NCBI GenBank assembly: GCA_038501625.1
Contig: JAZAYU010000012.1
Location: 1,178,001 to 1,242,000 of the forward strand
Origin: Corbicula japonica
Lineage: Eukaryota; Mollusca; Bivalvia; Venerida; Cyrenidae
DNA length: 64,000 bases
Direction: 5' to 3'
A program made the translations under genes and the position numbers. Each line of letters opens with the position of its first letter. Position 1 is the first letter of the stretch. Shown one piece after another: positions 12,994 to 25,599 of the stretch. The notes below the pieces were generated by a model. That model ran no database searches. It saw nothing but the letters and a program-made list of their open reading frames with translations, and had not been told where the DNA came from.

Positions 12994-13837
12994 AACTGGA
13001 ATTTATAACAACGAAATTTACCAGCCGTTTTACATATCCATAACAACATGGAAATTAATTGACCAGCGAAGATATTTTACGCTATTAGCAATAACTCTGA
13101 AATTATGACGTACTAATTGGTTTGAATAGTGAGATGATTTACGTCTGAGAAGAAGCAGTCATAATATTACTTGGGAAAATCTGTATTAAAAAACAACAAG
13201 AACTTAGCCACGAAAGTTAACCTGTGTACGTCAATGTCTCGTCTATGCAATTTCTAGTTTAAACCATTTAGCACAGTTGAGCTGCAGGCTAAACAAGCTA
13301 TTCTGTCAATGGTCTGTCTCGTATTTTTTCGGCTTTCCGAAATTTTACTTATCTTTTCGTAAATTACCGACACATCCGGGGAACTTTACATGATTATAGA
13401 ATCATTTGATTTGACCTGTTTTTACTAAATTAGTGCATGAATGAAAGTAATTCTCATCACAAATGATCTTACAACCACTGGGAAAAATAAATATAATTAT
13501 CTGTTTACCAATGTAAAACAAGAACGCTGCGTTCAGAGTCACAGTGTCTAGGAAATCCAGGCGTGAATAATACAGCATTGATCTGATCCCTGCTGATATA
13601 CAACACTGTTTGCTTATCGGAAGTTTATTTCAGAGATACTTTTTGATTACCAAATCAACAGATCAGAAAACTGAAAACAGATATAACACGATTTTTACAA
13701 CTGATTATAGATAAGGGGCAGTTACTTGATACTCTGTTGATATAAACATTAAATAACTTATTGTACATCTTTGCAAGTTAAATATTTTTCTAGCGATATA
13801 TTCTTAAAAAGGGAACTAGACAATATTAAATTTGTAA

Positions 13838-14110
13838 ATGGGTGGGTTGGAGGTAATTCACCAAGAACGCTTGTATATGTTTGTTTATATGAGAACTTGT
13901 TGGGGGAAGTGTTAGGTTGCTGCCTAGTTTATACTCCCGGTGGCAAATTGTTTTGCTACTGACCGTTTTCCTTTTTCGACAGACCCACTTGTTTGTGGTG
14001 TCTTATTTGAAATTAACTTATATACCCGCGCCCTTTTTCTTTCCACTTTTTGGTTGCGTGGAAAGGCAGTGTTTTCTGGTTGTGGCTTCTTGATATGCAT
14101 ATTTCACTTT
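13838..14110 (-). repeat. Dispersed repeat family R, copy 1 (reverse)
   Basis: The reverse complement matches 36430-36740 and 30455-30680 through shared blocks: a TATGCATATCA start, CAAATTGCCAC, the CAACAGGTTCTCATA-type block, ACAAG...GTCTTGGTGAA and CTCCAACCCACT. Copies in both orientations show that it is mobile. No coding capacity recognised. Confidence 0.6.
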
Positions 14111-14314
14111 TTCGTAAAACTGTTTTCTTATAAATGATTATAGTATAGAAATATATGCATTTGTGGCCGTTTTTAACTTTACACATTGAGTTTTCTTTTG
14201 GAATAGTTCAGACAGCTGACACAGGTGTATATTGATGAGATCTGCATATATTGACGATAATGATAAGGAAGGACTGTTAAGATTGAAATTTAGATTGATC
14301 GGTAAGAACCGCAA

Positions 14315-14874
14315 ATTAAAGGGAGATGTGCAGGGTCGAGCAGGTGCACTCGGTAAAATCGTAAAAGATCGATCTATGTAACACTTACGCGTACTTTTTA
14401 CTAAACTCTACATTTCAAACCTCCCAGGAGGAAGTTTTCGGTTAATTTTACCATTTTACCGGACCTGAAAACAATCCGCTGAAAAAATCCCTATACAAAA
14501 ATACATTCTATATTTAGCGATCATGGGAATGTCACGTGGTCATTCAACAATTAAACAACAACAACTATGGCGTCTGAACAAATGGCGACGTCGATAGTCA
14601 GCAAGGTACACCGAATGCGTATTTTGGTTGAAGTGATCACGTGACAATCCCAAAAACCACCGCGGCTTTACGCTGGAAATACAAAAATAGCTAACCATTG
14701 CGCGTCGCATAGGATAGGAAACACCATTTATATATCTTTTTTTTATATAAAATATTGGTTTGAAATATTTCGGGTGTAAATCAATATTTGAGCTTCAAAT
14801 AATGATATTCAACTGATTAATAACCCTTTTCGCAAATCTGTTCCATTCGTCAATCCTGCACATCTCCCTTTAAT
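14315..14874. mobile_element. MITE with perfect 20-base TIRs
   Basis: ATTAAAGGGAGATGTGCAGG at 14315-14334 and its exact complement at 14855-14874 bound a 560-base element in the GRIN3-like intron. Inside are two CACGTG E-box palindromes (near 14533 and 14637) and a short C-rich centre. No transposase. Confidence 0.75.
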
Positions 14875-15224
14875 GTTATTTATTGTTTTACAAAATTGAA
14901 TGTACAGAGTGCATGATATTGTACCTTGCAGAGACTTCACCGGTCTATCACCAGCGCCCACTTGGTTCCTGCTCACGAGACCTGCAGGGAGATGATAGGT
15001 ATCATGAAAAATAGAGAATTCATGAAACTCTTCCAGAAAAATACAATCAAGGTACCTCAAAAATCTCTGCACTGATAAATTTAGCATATTTTTGTGTATT
15101 TTCAATATTCAACAAACCATAAATGTTTATAACACTTAATCCTTGTAACCTTTATTATTTAAATAAGAAAACGATTCACATGTGAATGTAAAACGTGATA
15201 GGTAAGATTATTATTTTTTATACA

Positions 15225-15360
15225 CCAGTTAGTGCCGAATGAGAAAGAAAGCTTTAAAACAATTTACGTTAAATTGTATGCCTACGTTGGGAATCGAACC
15301 CGCACGGCTATAGCGACTAGCCACATACATGTTACACCGGAAGCCGATTATATACTGATT
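15225..15360 (-). repeat. tRNA-like SINE head (degenerate)
   Basis: On the - strand, GGTTCGATTCC is a good pol III B box. It is preceded about 34 bases earlier by an A-box-like TAACATGTATGTGG and followed by a short non-tRNA body. The acceptor stem does not pair, so it is not a functional tRNA. Confidence 0.4.
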
Positions 15361-15692
15361 ACTCTACTCACTGATTTGATAAGTAAGTTAGTATTGCAGC
15401 TCACAACAGAATTACATGGAAAGAGTAACAGGCAAGCAATAAACACAAATGATATTGACAAAGGCTCAATCCATTAAAAATTCTTTGAATTAAACAAAGG
15501 AATAAATATCTCATTTATTTCTCTATAAATATGACCAAACTTAAATTGGCCATACTTATCTTCCATAAAATTGTCCTACTACGTATCAGGTTAATATATT
15601 TCCAGAATCAAACGGAAATTTTCCTGTATATAGGATTCGTGTTGTGAGAAATAAAATATCTTGTTGTTCATGAGATCGCGTTTTTCTTTCAG

Positions 15693-15769
15693 ACAAACAA
15701 GATGGCAGACGCAGCCAAGAGGAAACGGTTAAATAGAAATTTCTTCGATATAATAGAGAAGGCCAAATG
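15693..15769 (+). CDS. GRIN3-like NMDA receptor subunit, short cytoplasmic exon
   Basis: A 77-base microexon, acceptor TTTCTTTCAG/ACA and donor AAATG/GTAGGC. It begins in phase 0 (matching 9336) and ends after two bases of a codon (matching 19704, which starts with one base). It encodes TNKMADAAKRKRLNRNFFD and IIEKAKW, a basic juxtamembrane segment just after M4. It is called on splice sites, phase fit at both ends and the basic composition expected after M4, not on strong sequence similarity. The phase match on both sides makes a chance exon unlikely. Confidence 0.75.
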
Positions 15770-18700
15770 GTAGGCAATATTTCTTGTGTGACAGAATCTT
15801 GTGCAGCGTACCTTAACGACTGGTTTTGTTATTGAAGCAAAAGTCTGCGTCTGTTTTGACTTGTTTTGTTCTCTTGTTTGTTTCTTGGAAAGCTGTATTT
15901 TCCTATCAGTTGCTGCCTATATGTATAACTTTTGAAAGAGGAAATATTCCGAAACATGATTGTTTTTAGTCTCAAAACAGTTTAGTCTTAAGTCCCTTAC
16001 CACAGTTAAATTACGATGCATGACTTGTGGTCTGTGATGAAATATTTCACATTAATTTAAAAAAAACAACAACATACGTTTACCAGTATATAAAAATATG
16101 ATATATGCTTATTTCCAGTGAAATGGTGTATAGGTATGTCGAGTTAAAAACTGTGTGATTTCCGCTTCAACAGTTAAAATTTAACATTTTTAATTATCGC
16201 TTCCTTTTCTATTTATAAATAATTTATAAAGTAATGACCTTGACTCAGTTTTTGACCATTCTGATTTATTTTTTTACGTTTATTCCTGTGTCAGCCAAAA
16301 CATAAAGTTTTAATACTAGAATATTTTAAATTGCATATTTAACCGTCTAGGGTAATTTAAAATGAAAAAAGGCATTTCGTAAAATCCCCAGAAAACTGTG
16401 TTTCTGTTTTTTTTTCATTATTTAACGGCTTTTATAATTTTAACAGTCCACCACTGTCAGAGTAAGTATCTGGGTTTCGAGAAAGGTTGGTAGAGCAGCT
16501 CAACCTGTCATCTCAGCTCTCATTCTTCAATTTCTATAACTTCGACAGAATCCATTCTTACATTAAACTCAACGATTACTCTTAGACTAGCTTCCTATGA
16601 CTTCTACTTGTAACTTATTGTTGTTTCTAACTTGTGTTTCCTTCTATTTTTTTTTTAAATTTTGAAAATATTAGCGATCATAACAAATAGATAACATTAT
16701 GATAATGTTCGTTAAACCTGTAACCAAGATTGATAGATTTACAGTCAAACTCTTACAAACTCTCATCTATGGGAGATGTTTTTTTTTCAACCATTGCGTC
16801 TAATTTCTACCAACAACTTTTACGGTTTGGCGGGGCGGCAAGCCGATAACTCGAAAACACACAATCTACGACAAAACCCCATATATCGTGTATTCATGCC
16901 GGCCGGTTGTCGTCTTAACAATGTAAGCGGTCAGCTTACGTGGAAACATTGCAAATATACTCTAGACTGAACATACTCCTTTTTGATTTGAAAATATCCA
17001 AAATGTCGTTGTGGCTTATAATTTTTGTTCTTTCGCGTAGTCGAATTGTCGCTTCTGACAAATATTGTTTAATGGTCTACTACTATTCGTTTGCCTTCCA
17101 TTAAAACATGTCTGCATGCGTATCGTAGGCAAAGAAGACGACAATGCCTAATTTTTCCCTGTTTGTCTTACTTTTTGTTGCAGTACGATACCATCCAAAA
17201 AAGTCGACATAATATAAAATGTAGCCTCCTTATTCTATAGTTTTGCGCTATAAGTTTGAGTTATTGTTCTATAGACTTCTTTGTTCATTATTTTAAATCC
17301 ATTTATGTACAATAAACACTATAAAACTTTTAATTTTCAACATTTATAACACGTGTTTCAACCATGCTTGAAATCGGTGCACTATTAATACCTTGTCACA
17401 ATTACAACTGTCAGGTTAAACAACACTAATTGTTAATTCACCTTTGCTATTTGTTGTTTAGTTGTTTCTGTGCTACCGGCTTGTCGCTACGTCAACACAA
17501 AATGTAAAAAGTCAGCCACCATTAATGTTTCTTTAAATTGTTCTTCAAATAATAATGTCAATCAAAACCCAAAGCTGGCAGGTGCGTTACTGTTTGATCT
17601 GGGGTTGTTGCTCTCTAACCAACATACTCTCGAAATATCTACTGCATGAATTGATTTTTATAGATTGTGAAATATCATTATTGTCTTGATATTTATATAT
17701 GTATATTTTCTACAGGAGCGACCACTGTATGGAAGAATATATTATTGATTGTCTATTTGAGGTTAATAACATGAATTCGGAAAAAGATTTTTTCTTTACT
17801 ACTATTACAGCGATATAGTAAATTAGAGTCTAGTGTCGGAGGTTGTCTGGTCAGGATCCGATACAGAACATTTAATTGTCAGTCGTTTAGTTCTTCCACG
17901 AAGTATCATCTGAACTGACTGACGTTTGCCACTGCTCAAAATGACACCAGAATTAGTTACAATAATTTAAATTTTTAACTAGTAAATTCCATTCAATGAA
18001 CCATTTTATTTATTTGTTTGCTGTTCAGCATAAAACAAACTTTGGCATTTTCTTATTAAAATAGCTAAACATGTTTGGAACAGAATAGAAAGCAGACTTC
18101 AACCCTTGTGATAAATCACGTATGTTGACTTAACAGACAACTTCATAAAATTCTTTAAAAATATTTAATGTGTTTAAGAAAGAGTTTGACATGACTGTAC
18201 CAATTATCAAAAAACCGATCTACATGTCACTCGCACCTAGATCTTCGTGTACCAAGAAAGGCTAACCAACTTGTCGCATTTACCGCGCGAGGCAGATCTA
18301 ATTGCAACCTTAACATAATGTGCCAATCCACTATTTACCAGCTAGGCCCGATCCGCTTCTCACACTAACATAATATGCCGATCTGCTTGCCATTTTCAAC
18401 CAGCCAGGAAGATCCGCTTGCCAATTTAACCAGCTAATCCGACCCACGTCTTATTTACCCCGCCAAATTACTAGACCAATCGAATAACTGCATTAACACA
18501 TCTAGGTCGATCAAATTGCTGTGATCACCCAGCTGGCCTAGCGATTTTTTTACCTAGGGCTTATAGAAGAGACTTTGGTTTGTGAATATAATGATGAGTA
18601 TATATTTCTTGAACTTTAACAACACATTGTTTAGCTTACTAATATAGATTCGTGAACAGTTAAAAAGAATGTAATTAACGATACACGTTATATAATTACC

Positions 18701-18844
18701 TGGTGCATAAAATGTACGTTGGTCATTGGCGGGTTTAAAGATAGGGTTAATGAAAAACAATTCAATAAGGAACCACTTTCTGATCGGTAACTAAGTTTCT
18801 TGCAATCACAACCCAGCAGGATGAACTGTTCGGGAAGCAAAATT
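15770..18844 (+). other. Last intron of the GRIN3-like gene, first part
   Basis: AT-rich. 18200-18470 holds loosely repeated CCGATCYGCTTGCC / ACCAGCTA motifs of unclear origin. No exon or RNA gene seen. Confidence 0.55.
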
Positions 18845-19198
18845 ATGACAAGCCGTTTGCACAATAAATCAATAATCGACCAATAACTTCACAATATCGG
18901 TCCGTAAACCATAGTTATTGACAATAATTAGAGTTACCGGCCGATAATTATTGATATCGGTGGAACCATAGTTCTTGGGCGTGTTTACTTTGGTTTTCGG
19001 TCGGCAAATATAGTTTTGGAGATATTCGTAGTTCTCGAACCAACTACTTTAGTTATTGACGAGAATTAGGGTTATCAGAACTATGTTTTTACCTATTACC
19101 ATTATAGCTATTGTTAATATTTATGGTTATCGGACTGTTATCCATAGTTATTGGTCGGTAACTGAAATATTGGATTAATTGCGCAAACTGCTTGCCAT
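18845..19198. mobile_element. Small TIR element with internal degenerate repeats
   Basis: ATGACAAGCCGTTTGCACAA at the left and its near reverse complement (TTGCGCAAACTGCTTGCCAT) at the right bound 354 bases. The interior is made of degenerate copies of a CCATAGTTATTGRYAATAAT / TATCGGTCGG motif in both orientations, so the element is almost entirely self-complementary. Confidence 0.65.
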
Positions 19199-19703
19199 AC
19201 ATTTTTTTCATAATGATTCGGAATAAAACGGCCTCAGTTGGAGGAGGCTGCACAAGGATTGTCATCATTACAAAATGGCTATGATTAATAAAAAATAAAA
19301 TTTAAATAATTAATTATAATATCATCGGCAAAACTCATTAGTTAGCTTACACCTTCTGAATATGAAAGTTTACAACGTACATTTTTTGTCGGACATAATA
19401 GTTGCTTTATTTGTCATATTCTTAGGATATTTCCATAATCTATTATGGTATATCACTAAGATATATACTAACAATTATTGTGCATAGATCCCCATATTAA
19501 CAGTTTATGTATTTCTACTGTAAACGTGTATAGTTCTCTCCATCCCAAATGGAACAAGTGTTAATTTCTCTCCCGTAATGTTTGGCTTCTAAGAATAAAT
19601 TCATCACCGTGACAGTGCATAATTATTGATAATTCTGGCTTAAACTAATTTTTATTTCTGACCATATTCGTCAAACTACAAAGGATTTAATATAATTTTC
19701 CAG

Positions 19704-20595
19704 GATGAAAGAGATGCAAGACAACAATCTATTTGGGGATGATACAGCTCCAAGTTCATCAATGCCAGAAATAACAGAGATATCGCTTCGAGATATTACC
19801 CAAGCTGTCGACCTTACTGAGTTTAGAAAACAGAACCTTGAACACAAAACTCATTGCCACGACTTGCTGCTACCGGTGAAAGAAACAGACGTTGACATAT
19901 TTAATGCCGCTTTCGACTGGACGCCTCCTCATCCAGAAACAACTGATCTGTCTTCTCACTGTCTCGTGGGAGACCTTTTTGAACAAAATCTGGCAGAAAA
20001 AGGACAGCGAATGACCGAAAACAGTGATCAAGTAGCATTTGATTTGTGCAGTTTAAATTCGTCATCGGTGTCTAATAGCAGACCTTTCTTTGACGTTGAA
20101 TCGAATCTAGAAACAATTTCAGAAACCGAGCCATTAACTGATAGAGACCTTGAATGCGACAGTCCTCTCGAAACCGACCCTTGCCTTACTGTACAAATGA
20201 AGACACCGAATGGTGACCTATTCTGCGACGAATACAAACCGAAACAAAGAGGTCTTTCTAGTTCCTCGGAACCGTGTGAAGCAGAAACTGCAGTGGACGG
20301 TGAAGATACAGACGACACTGCTAACTCAACTGAAAGGCGAATATCCATACCAAACACGAATATGAAGGATTCGAGAACATTCCATCCAAGAAAACGACAA
20401 ATAGTGCAGGGTCGTGGAAGAGATATGACGCATTCAAATTTTGATGTTGACAGATTTAGTAAAGAAGAGCTGCTGCTGATGTGGAAATCTTCTGAACTGG
20501 AACTCAGTGAAAGACTTGAGATGGCGGTGAAAGATAAGCAAAGGCTAGAATCCAAATTGTCAGCACTCAAGTTAAATATGAGTACCCCAGTCTGA
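19704..20595 (+). CDS. GRIN3-like NMDA receptor subunit, terminal exon (C-terminal tail)
   Basis: An 892-base last exon, acceptor AATTTTCCAG/GATG. Its first base completes the Trp codon of the 15693 exon, then the frame is open for 296 codons to TGA. The tail is acidic and Ser/Thr-rich, with a basic patch HPRKRQIVQGRGR. It ends in a coiled coil, EELLLMWKSSELELSERLEM and VKDKQRLESKLSALK. This resembles the C-terminal coiled coil of vertebrate GRIN3 proteins (ELxxLExxIxxxRxEL..A..RK.ELE). The C terminus is STPV, which fits a class I PDZ ligand (S/T-x-hydrophobic). The tail is long and mostly disordered. The internal Met at 19705 is not the start; it is in-frame tail. Candidate ATTAAA poly(A) signals lie at 21066-21076. 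Confidence 0.88.
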
Positions 20596-21947
20596 TTGTT
20601 GCTGACGATATAAAGAGCCGTCCCAGAGGCTTCTATTTGTTTTGAGTTCTCCACGTTCTAGGAGCATGCAGCGATTGGGTTATACGATATAGGTCGTTGA
20701 TAATGACGAAAGAAAGAGAAGTTATACTTGTTGAACATCGACTTGCTTTGCAGATATTTACAGACGATGTTGGAAATTGTGCTTCGGTTATGAAATTTTG
20801 TGCAGTGTACTGGAACGAAGAGTCGATTGGGTGGCGGGTTGGATGAAAGTCTCAGTAGTCACATTATTGTCAAAATACTCATTTTTTTCTGTGGATATCA
20901 TTGCATTTAGTTAGTTTTTGTTGGAATTTTACTTGTATATCATTAGCTCCATTATTATTCGGCGGGTATGTTAAATGAAGTTTACTTTGTAAGAAACAAT
21001 GGCATGTCAGGTTCAGTTATTACAGACTCAAGATGTACTTGTCAAAATTCTGCTAAATTTAAATGATTAAATTAAAACCAAATTTTACAGAATCAGCCCC
21101 TAAGCAATTTCACTAGATAACTTTTATAAATATATATATATACATATTTGTTCGGGATCGGGTTTTTTATTCTTTATATAGGAAAAAAAGTTCAAAACTG
21201 TTTTACAATACAATAATTGAAAATACAAAAAATATATAAAGTTGTTGTAAAACGCATACAGTGTTGCGACCAGTAACAGGCAAGGACAACTAAATGGGCA
21301 ACCCGGAAATCTCTTCTTCCGGAGCTTTATTCTCGCAATGTTGTTATATTTGGAAAGCGTTAACAAGCGATTCCTTGCGTTAAATGTTAGCTAAAAAGCT
21401 AAAATAAACGAAAAATGTTTATTTCTATTATTTCACGTCTTTAAATTCATTGTGATAAGCGAATTCAGAGGTAATAAATATATATAATAAACTTTGTCGT
21501 AATAAAACTAGAAACGAAGCCAGTTTGTATTATTCTTACTGTTTCATATGCAACTTGGCGCGTTTTTACTATTTAATTTAAATAAAAATTTGAGAAATCT
21601 GTCGTTACAAATATTTATTTTTTCTAAACAAAATATTCCCGAATCACGGACAATCTCATAAATTGACATTTTGGAGTGTGACCGTGTATAGAAAAACATC
21701 TTTTTTTCTGTAATCCTTATATAAATAGGGTTTGCCTGTTAACTAAGTTTTAGATTGAGCAGGCATGTATCCTACGACCAAGTAATTTAATTTCTTGTAT
21801 ACTGTGGAAGAAAAAGTACTGGAAGGGATTAGGCACGCGTGTATCCTACGGCCACGTCATTTAATTTCACTATTTTTAAAGTCATATACCACATTGAAGG
21901 TTACATGTTCACCGACGTTTTGTTATATTTAAATTAAGTTTATCTTT
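20596..21947 (+). other. 3' flank of the GRIN3-like gene
   Basis: Probably 3' UTR to about 21.1 kb (two ATTAAA hexamers at 21066-21076), then AT-rich intergenic DNA. 21763-21878 has a loose duplication of GTATCCTACGRCCA...TCATTTAATTTC. Confidence 0.5.
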
Positions 21948-22913
21948 TTCAAATGACGTTTTGAAGAAGCTGAAATCAAATAATTTGTCTACTTATGATT
22001 TTTCAACTCTTTATACTTCTCTCCCTCATAATTTAATAATAGACAAGCTAATCAGCCTCATTGTAAAAAACGTTAAGTGTCTTTTGCTAGAGAAAATAAA
22101 ACATTTATCGCTTGTAATGAACGTAGGGCATTCTTTACAAAGGGTTTTTATGATAATTATACTTTATGGACCTGTCAAGACCTTATCTAAGCTCTCACAT
22201 TTTTATTTGATAATATTTATTTGAGATTTGGTATCTCTATTTATAAGCAAGTAATAGGCATTCCAATGGGTACTAATTGTGCATCCCTTGTTGCTGATCT
22301 GTTATTATATTGTTATGAAAGAGTCTTTATGTTATCTCTTTCTACCGAACATCAAGATGATATTATTACAGCTTTTAATTTCGAGGTACCTTGATGATTT
22401 ATTAAATATAGATAATAATCATGATTTATCCAAAAGAACTACAGCTTAATAAAGCGAACACTTCAGAAAAGCAAGCAAACTTTCTTGACCTTAATCTGTC
22501 CATTGAAAATGGTTACGTCACTTCTTAAATATATGATAAAAGAGATGAAATTAATTTTTAATACAGTAAATTTTCCGTTTTTAGACGGCGATGTTCCTCA
22601 TGCAACATCTTACGGGGTTTATATCTCACAGCTTGTTCGCTTTTCAAGAGCTTGCATGATGTGAATGATTTCAATGAAGGTAATGTGTGCATTACAGAAA
22701 AATATTTAAAACAGGGTTATTGGTATCACAAATTAAGGAAACCTTTTGCAAGTTTTATCGCCGATACCCAGATCTTATTCATAAATACAGGTGCAGTTTA
22801 AAATCACTATTGCAACAAGGTATTTCACAGCTGGTTTTTATGGAGATTTAATTTACAAACTTAAGAAGATAAAAGTCAATGTTAATTTCTCCCGGTTATT
22901 CGTAAAAACTCTC
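21948..22913 (+). mobile_element. Penelope-like element copy A (truncated RT)
   Basis: Encodes, with frameshifts and one TAA, the RT from NDVLKKLKSNN..STYDFSTLYTSL through GIPMGTNC (motif B region), a broken YLDD motif (frame disrupted at 22380-22400) and KYLKQGYWYH to GDLIYKLKKIKVNVNFSRLF. Both ends are truncated relative to copy C (36949-39030). At the position where copy C has a frameshift (CITE-LLKQG), copy A keeps the intact reading CITEKYLKQG, so the two decayed independently. Confidence 0.85.
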
Positions 22914-23515
22914 TCTTATTTCTTTTTTATAACACCTGGAACCAGAATTGGTCCATTTGGCATACTCGATTTCTATTTTTACAGTCCCATAACTTTGGGA
23001 TCAGTGAATCATTACGTTATTTATTATGGAATTGTTCGGTGTGCTATTTTTAGAATAATTCCTATACCGATAGCGCGCAGAGCATAATGACGATCTAATG
23101 TCGTAGTGACGTCACTAGAAAATTTTCAAATTGAATGTAATTTAAAGTCGCTTTTCATGTAACGGTATTTTCACAACATATTAATCACGAAATTCTACAG
23201 CGACAAAAAATGCACGCGTCTAGTTTACTGGGTATATTATTGTAGTGTACTGGGTATACTGAGTACTTTGAAGCTTGCTGTACTGAGTATAACTAAACAA
23301 TTCATGACGTAAGTCAACGTTTTAGACGTTTTCTGATACTGTTTTGACTTAATATCATTAACATTATGATAATTAAAACATGATTCAATTAAAGTCTTTG
23401 ATATGACAAAAAATAAGTGAGTTAATATTAAGATCTTGCTTTCGAAAAAACACCTTTTTTTCCACTCGGTACATAAAATATGATAAATAAATTTGATTCA
23501 TTCTCTAAATCGATA

Positions 23516-23907
23516 AGGCCAGACTTAAAATATTCTTCGTTTCCCCATCCCGACCCAGGCAAATGAAGTATGGGTAGGTAGGTAGGTCAAAATAGTTTTT
23601 ATTTGAAAGTTTGTTGAAGAATGATCCACATATAGAATAACTCTAAGGAGAATTATAAAACTATAAAATTTGAATATGTACCAAGTTTACATGATTATAA
23701 TTGAAGATGAATGCCTTTCTGCAAAAGACCAAGTCATCCGGATTCGTAATGAAACTGGTTACAAATAAATGTATTTTTCGTCTCCAGGTTTTAGTACCAA
23801 ATAAAAAAATATTATTTAGGATGAGGGCGATAAAATTTTTCGGGTCGCGCCGATTTTTTCGGGTCGGTCGTGGATGGGGAAACAAACAATATTTTATTTT
23901 TGGCCTA
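23516..23907. mobile_element. Small TIR element, family G
   Basis: GGCCAGACTTAAAATATTCT..TTTCCCCATCCCGACCC at the left is mirrored by GGGTCGGTCGTGGATGGGGA...AAAATATTTTATTTTTGGCC at the right. Same family as 56270-58196 and 59117-59618. Nested in the element 23196-24982. Confidence 0.55.
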
Positions 23908-24796
23908 ATCACCATATGCTTAATGATGTTACATCAGTGTACTTAAAATTATTACTCATTGCCACTGTAAAAGGGTATAATCTGGAAACCATTTTTAGGT
24001 TTTTAAAAATAGGAAAAGGGCCATAACTATGTTAAATATTAATGATATGAAGTCCAATTTAACCGTGATTTCTATTTTATTACGTTACACCTATGTAACA
24101 AATCATTTTACAATCATTTGCCCTAATCAGTGGTTATATTAGTTTTCTGAACCCAAACACGGACTTGACTTGTTGATTTGATGAAGGTATAAAGAGCTAT
24201 CATTCGGTAACCATGTGATCGACTGACGAGCTCACTTCTATATCCCCATGGGGGTCTAGTTATCTATCGTACTTTCAAAATGGATATCGCTTCGGGTGCC
24301 AGTGAATAAAATGAAATAATATGCAATTTGTAATTTGTTTCTATAGTGTACTTTTAGAAAACTATAGCGCTGTCTTCCCATTAATAATCATTGCACACGA
24401 AACATGATTACATTTTACAAATGTCGGTTTATATGCCATATGAAACACATTTAGCTTTTATATTACTTTAATGAATAAACTATTAAAATTTACATATTTA
24501 TCCTTTATATCAACATCTTGTAAAATAAACGTGTGTGTCCATTGTGTAACCATGACAAACGACTTGAATATAACTTAATAATATCAAACTATAAGCCTAA
24601 CTGCATAAATGTAAGTATTTATGTGGCGTATTTCCCACCTTTACAGAAAAATTAAGTGCAATGTGTTATTTCTTCTTGCATATATGATTACCTACATTAT
24701 ACATTCGTAACAAATAAAATACTTACTCAATCTCTGACAAAATGCTTTCCGCATGTTCCAAATCTTCTGAGAATCAAACGATACTGTAATTGATGT

Positions 24797-24855
24797 TTAT
24801 GATTATGATGACGACGACGATGACGATTATAATGATAATGAATGTCATTATGGTA
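24797..24855. repeat. Imperfect GAT/GAC trinucleotide repeat
   Basis: A run of GATTATGATGACGACGACGA-type triplets inside the TIR element, with no coding context. Confidence 0.6.
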
Positions 24856-25599
24856 TGTTATCAATGTCATTCCTCATTTTTATAATGTATACTCAGTACA
24901 GTTGCTCAGTATACCCAGTACACTTTTGAGAAAAGATTTTGTATACCCAGTACACTAAGCGTGTGCTTTTTTTGTCGCTGTAGAAGTCAATTTTTGGCCA
25001 ATCTTACTAAAAATTGGAATCTGAGAACATGAGGAGGAGTAAAAGAAAACTGTCAATTCAGAATTTTTATTTTTGAACGAAACTAATAATGAAACCAGAC
25101 ATTCGGTACTTGGGCATCAATTTCTTTCGTGAGCAACGGTGAACTTTTACAAATAGATGAACAAATCTTGATTTGTTGGTTTACACTTGTTCTTTTATGA
25201 TATCTGGCATTTAGTAAGAGAAAAATAAAATCAAACCCAGGTCAGATTAGTGCCCTATGAGCTGAGAAATTGATTTTTTCTTAACTCTGGTAACTTTTAA
25301 AGACTTTGATTTGACTCAAAACGCGGTTATATCCGGTGTCCGGTCTCATACTGTGTTAATCATGGCGTACAAAATAAAAGCAAATATTTTAACTCCGAGG
25401 CAATTATCTTCTGCGTACTCTGTCCATTTCCCGGCTACATTTAAAACCTTTATACCTGCAACCGTAAGTTCGTTCAAATAATCTATCTTCGGCTACTTAA
25501 GTCAATATGACCGGTTTGCAGAGTGCACAACGCACTAATTTATTTACAAATAATTTAAAAATAAAATTGCCACCTATCAAATCACACTTTCTTAAAAAA

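Larger units (their letters stand above)
23196..24982. mobile_element. 1.8 kb TIR element with iterated subterminal motif
   Basis: Inverted arms of ~100 bases start TACAGCGACAAAAAA at both ends (23196 and, reversed, 24982). Each arm carries three spaced copies of TGTACTGGGTATAC-like motifs, a layout like transposase-binding subterminal repeats. TA at the outer ends fits a Tc1/mariner-type target. The interior (23300-24880) has no recognisable transposase and contains a smaller TIR element at 23516-23907. Confidence 0.65.

Noticed and set aside
20028..20654. 208-codon open frame on the - strand
   Set aside because: Antisense to the GRIN3-like terminal exon, which has splice, phase and coiled-coil support.
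22791..23087. 98-codon frame after Penelope copy A as a separate gene
   Set aside because: Its first third is out-of-frame copy A sequence and the rest has no motif.
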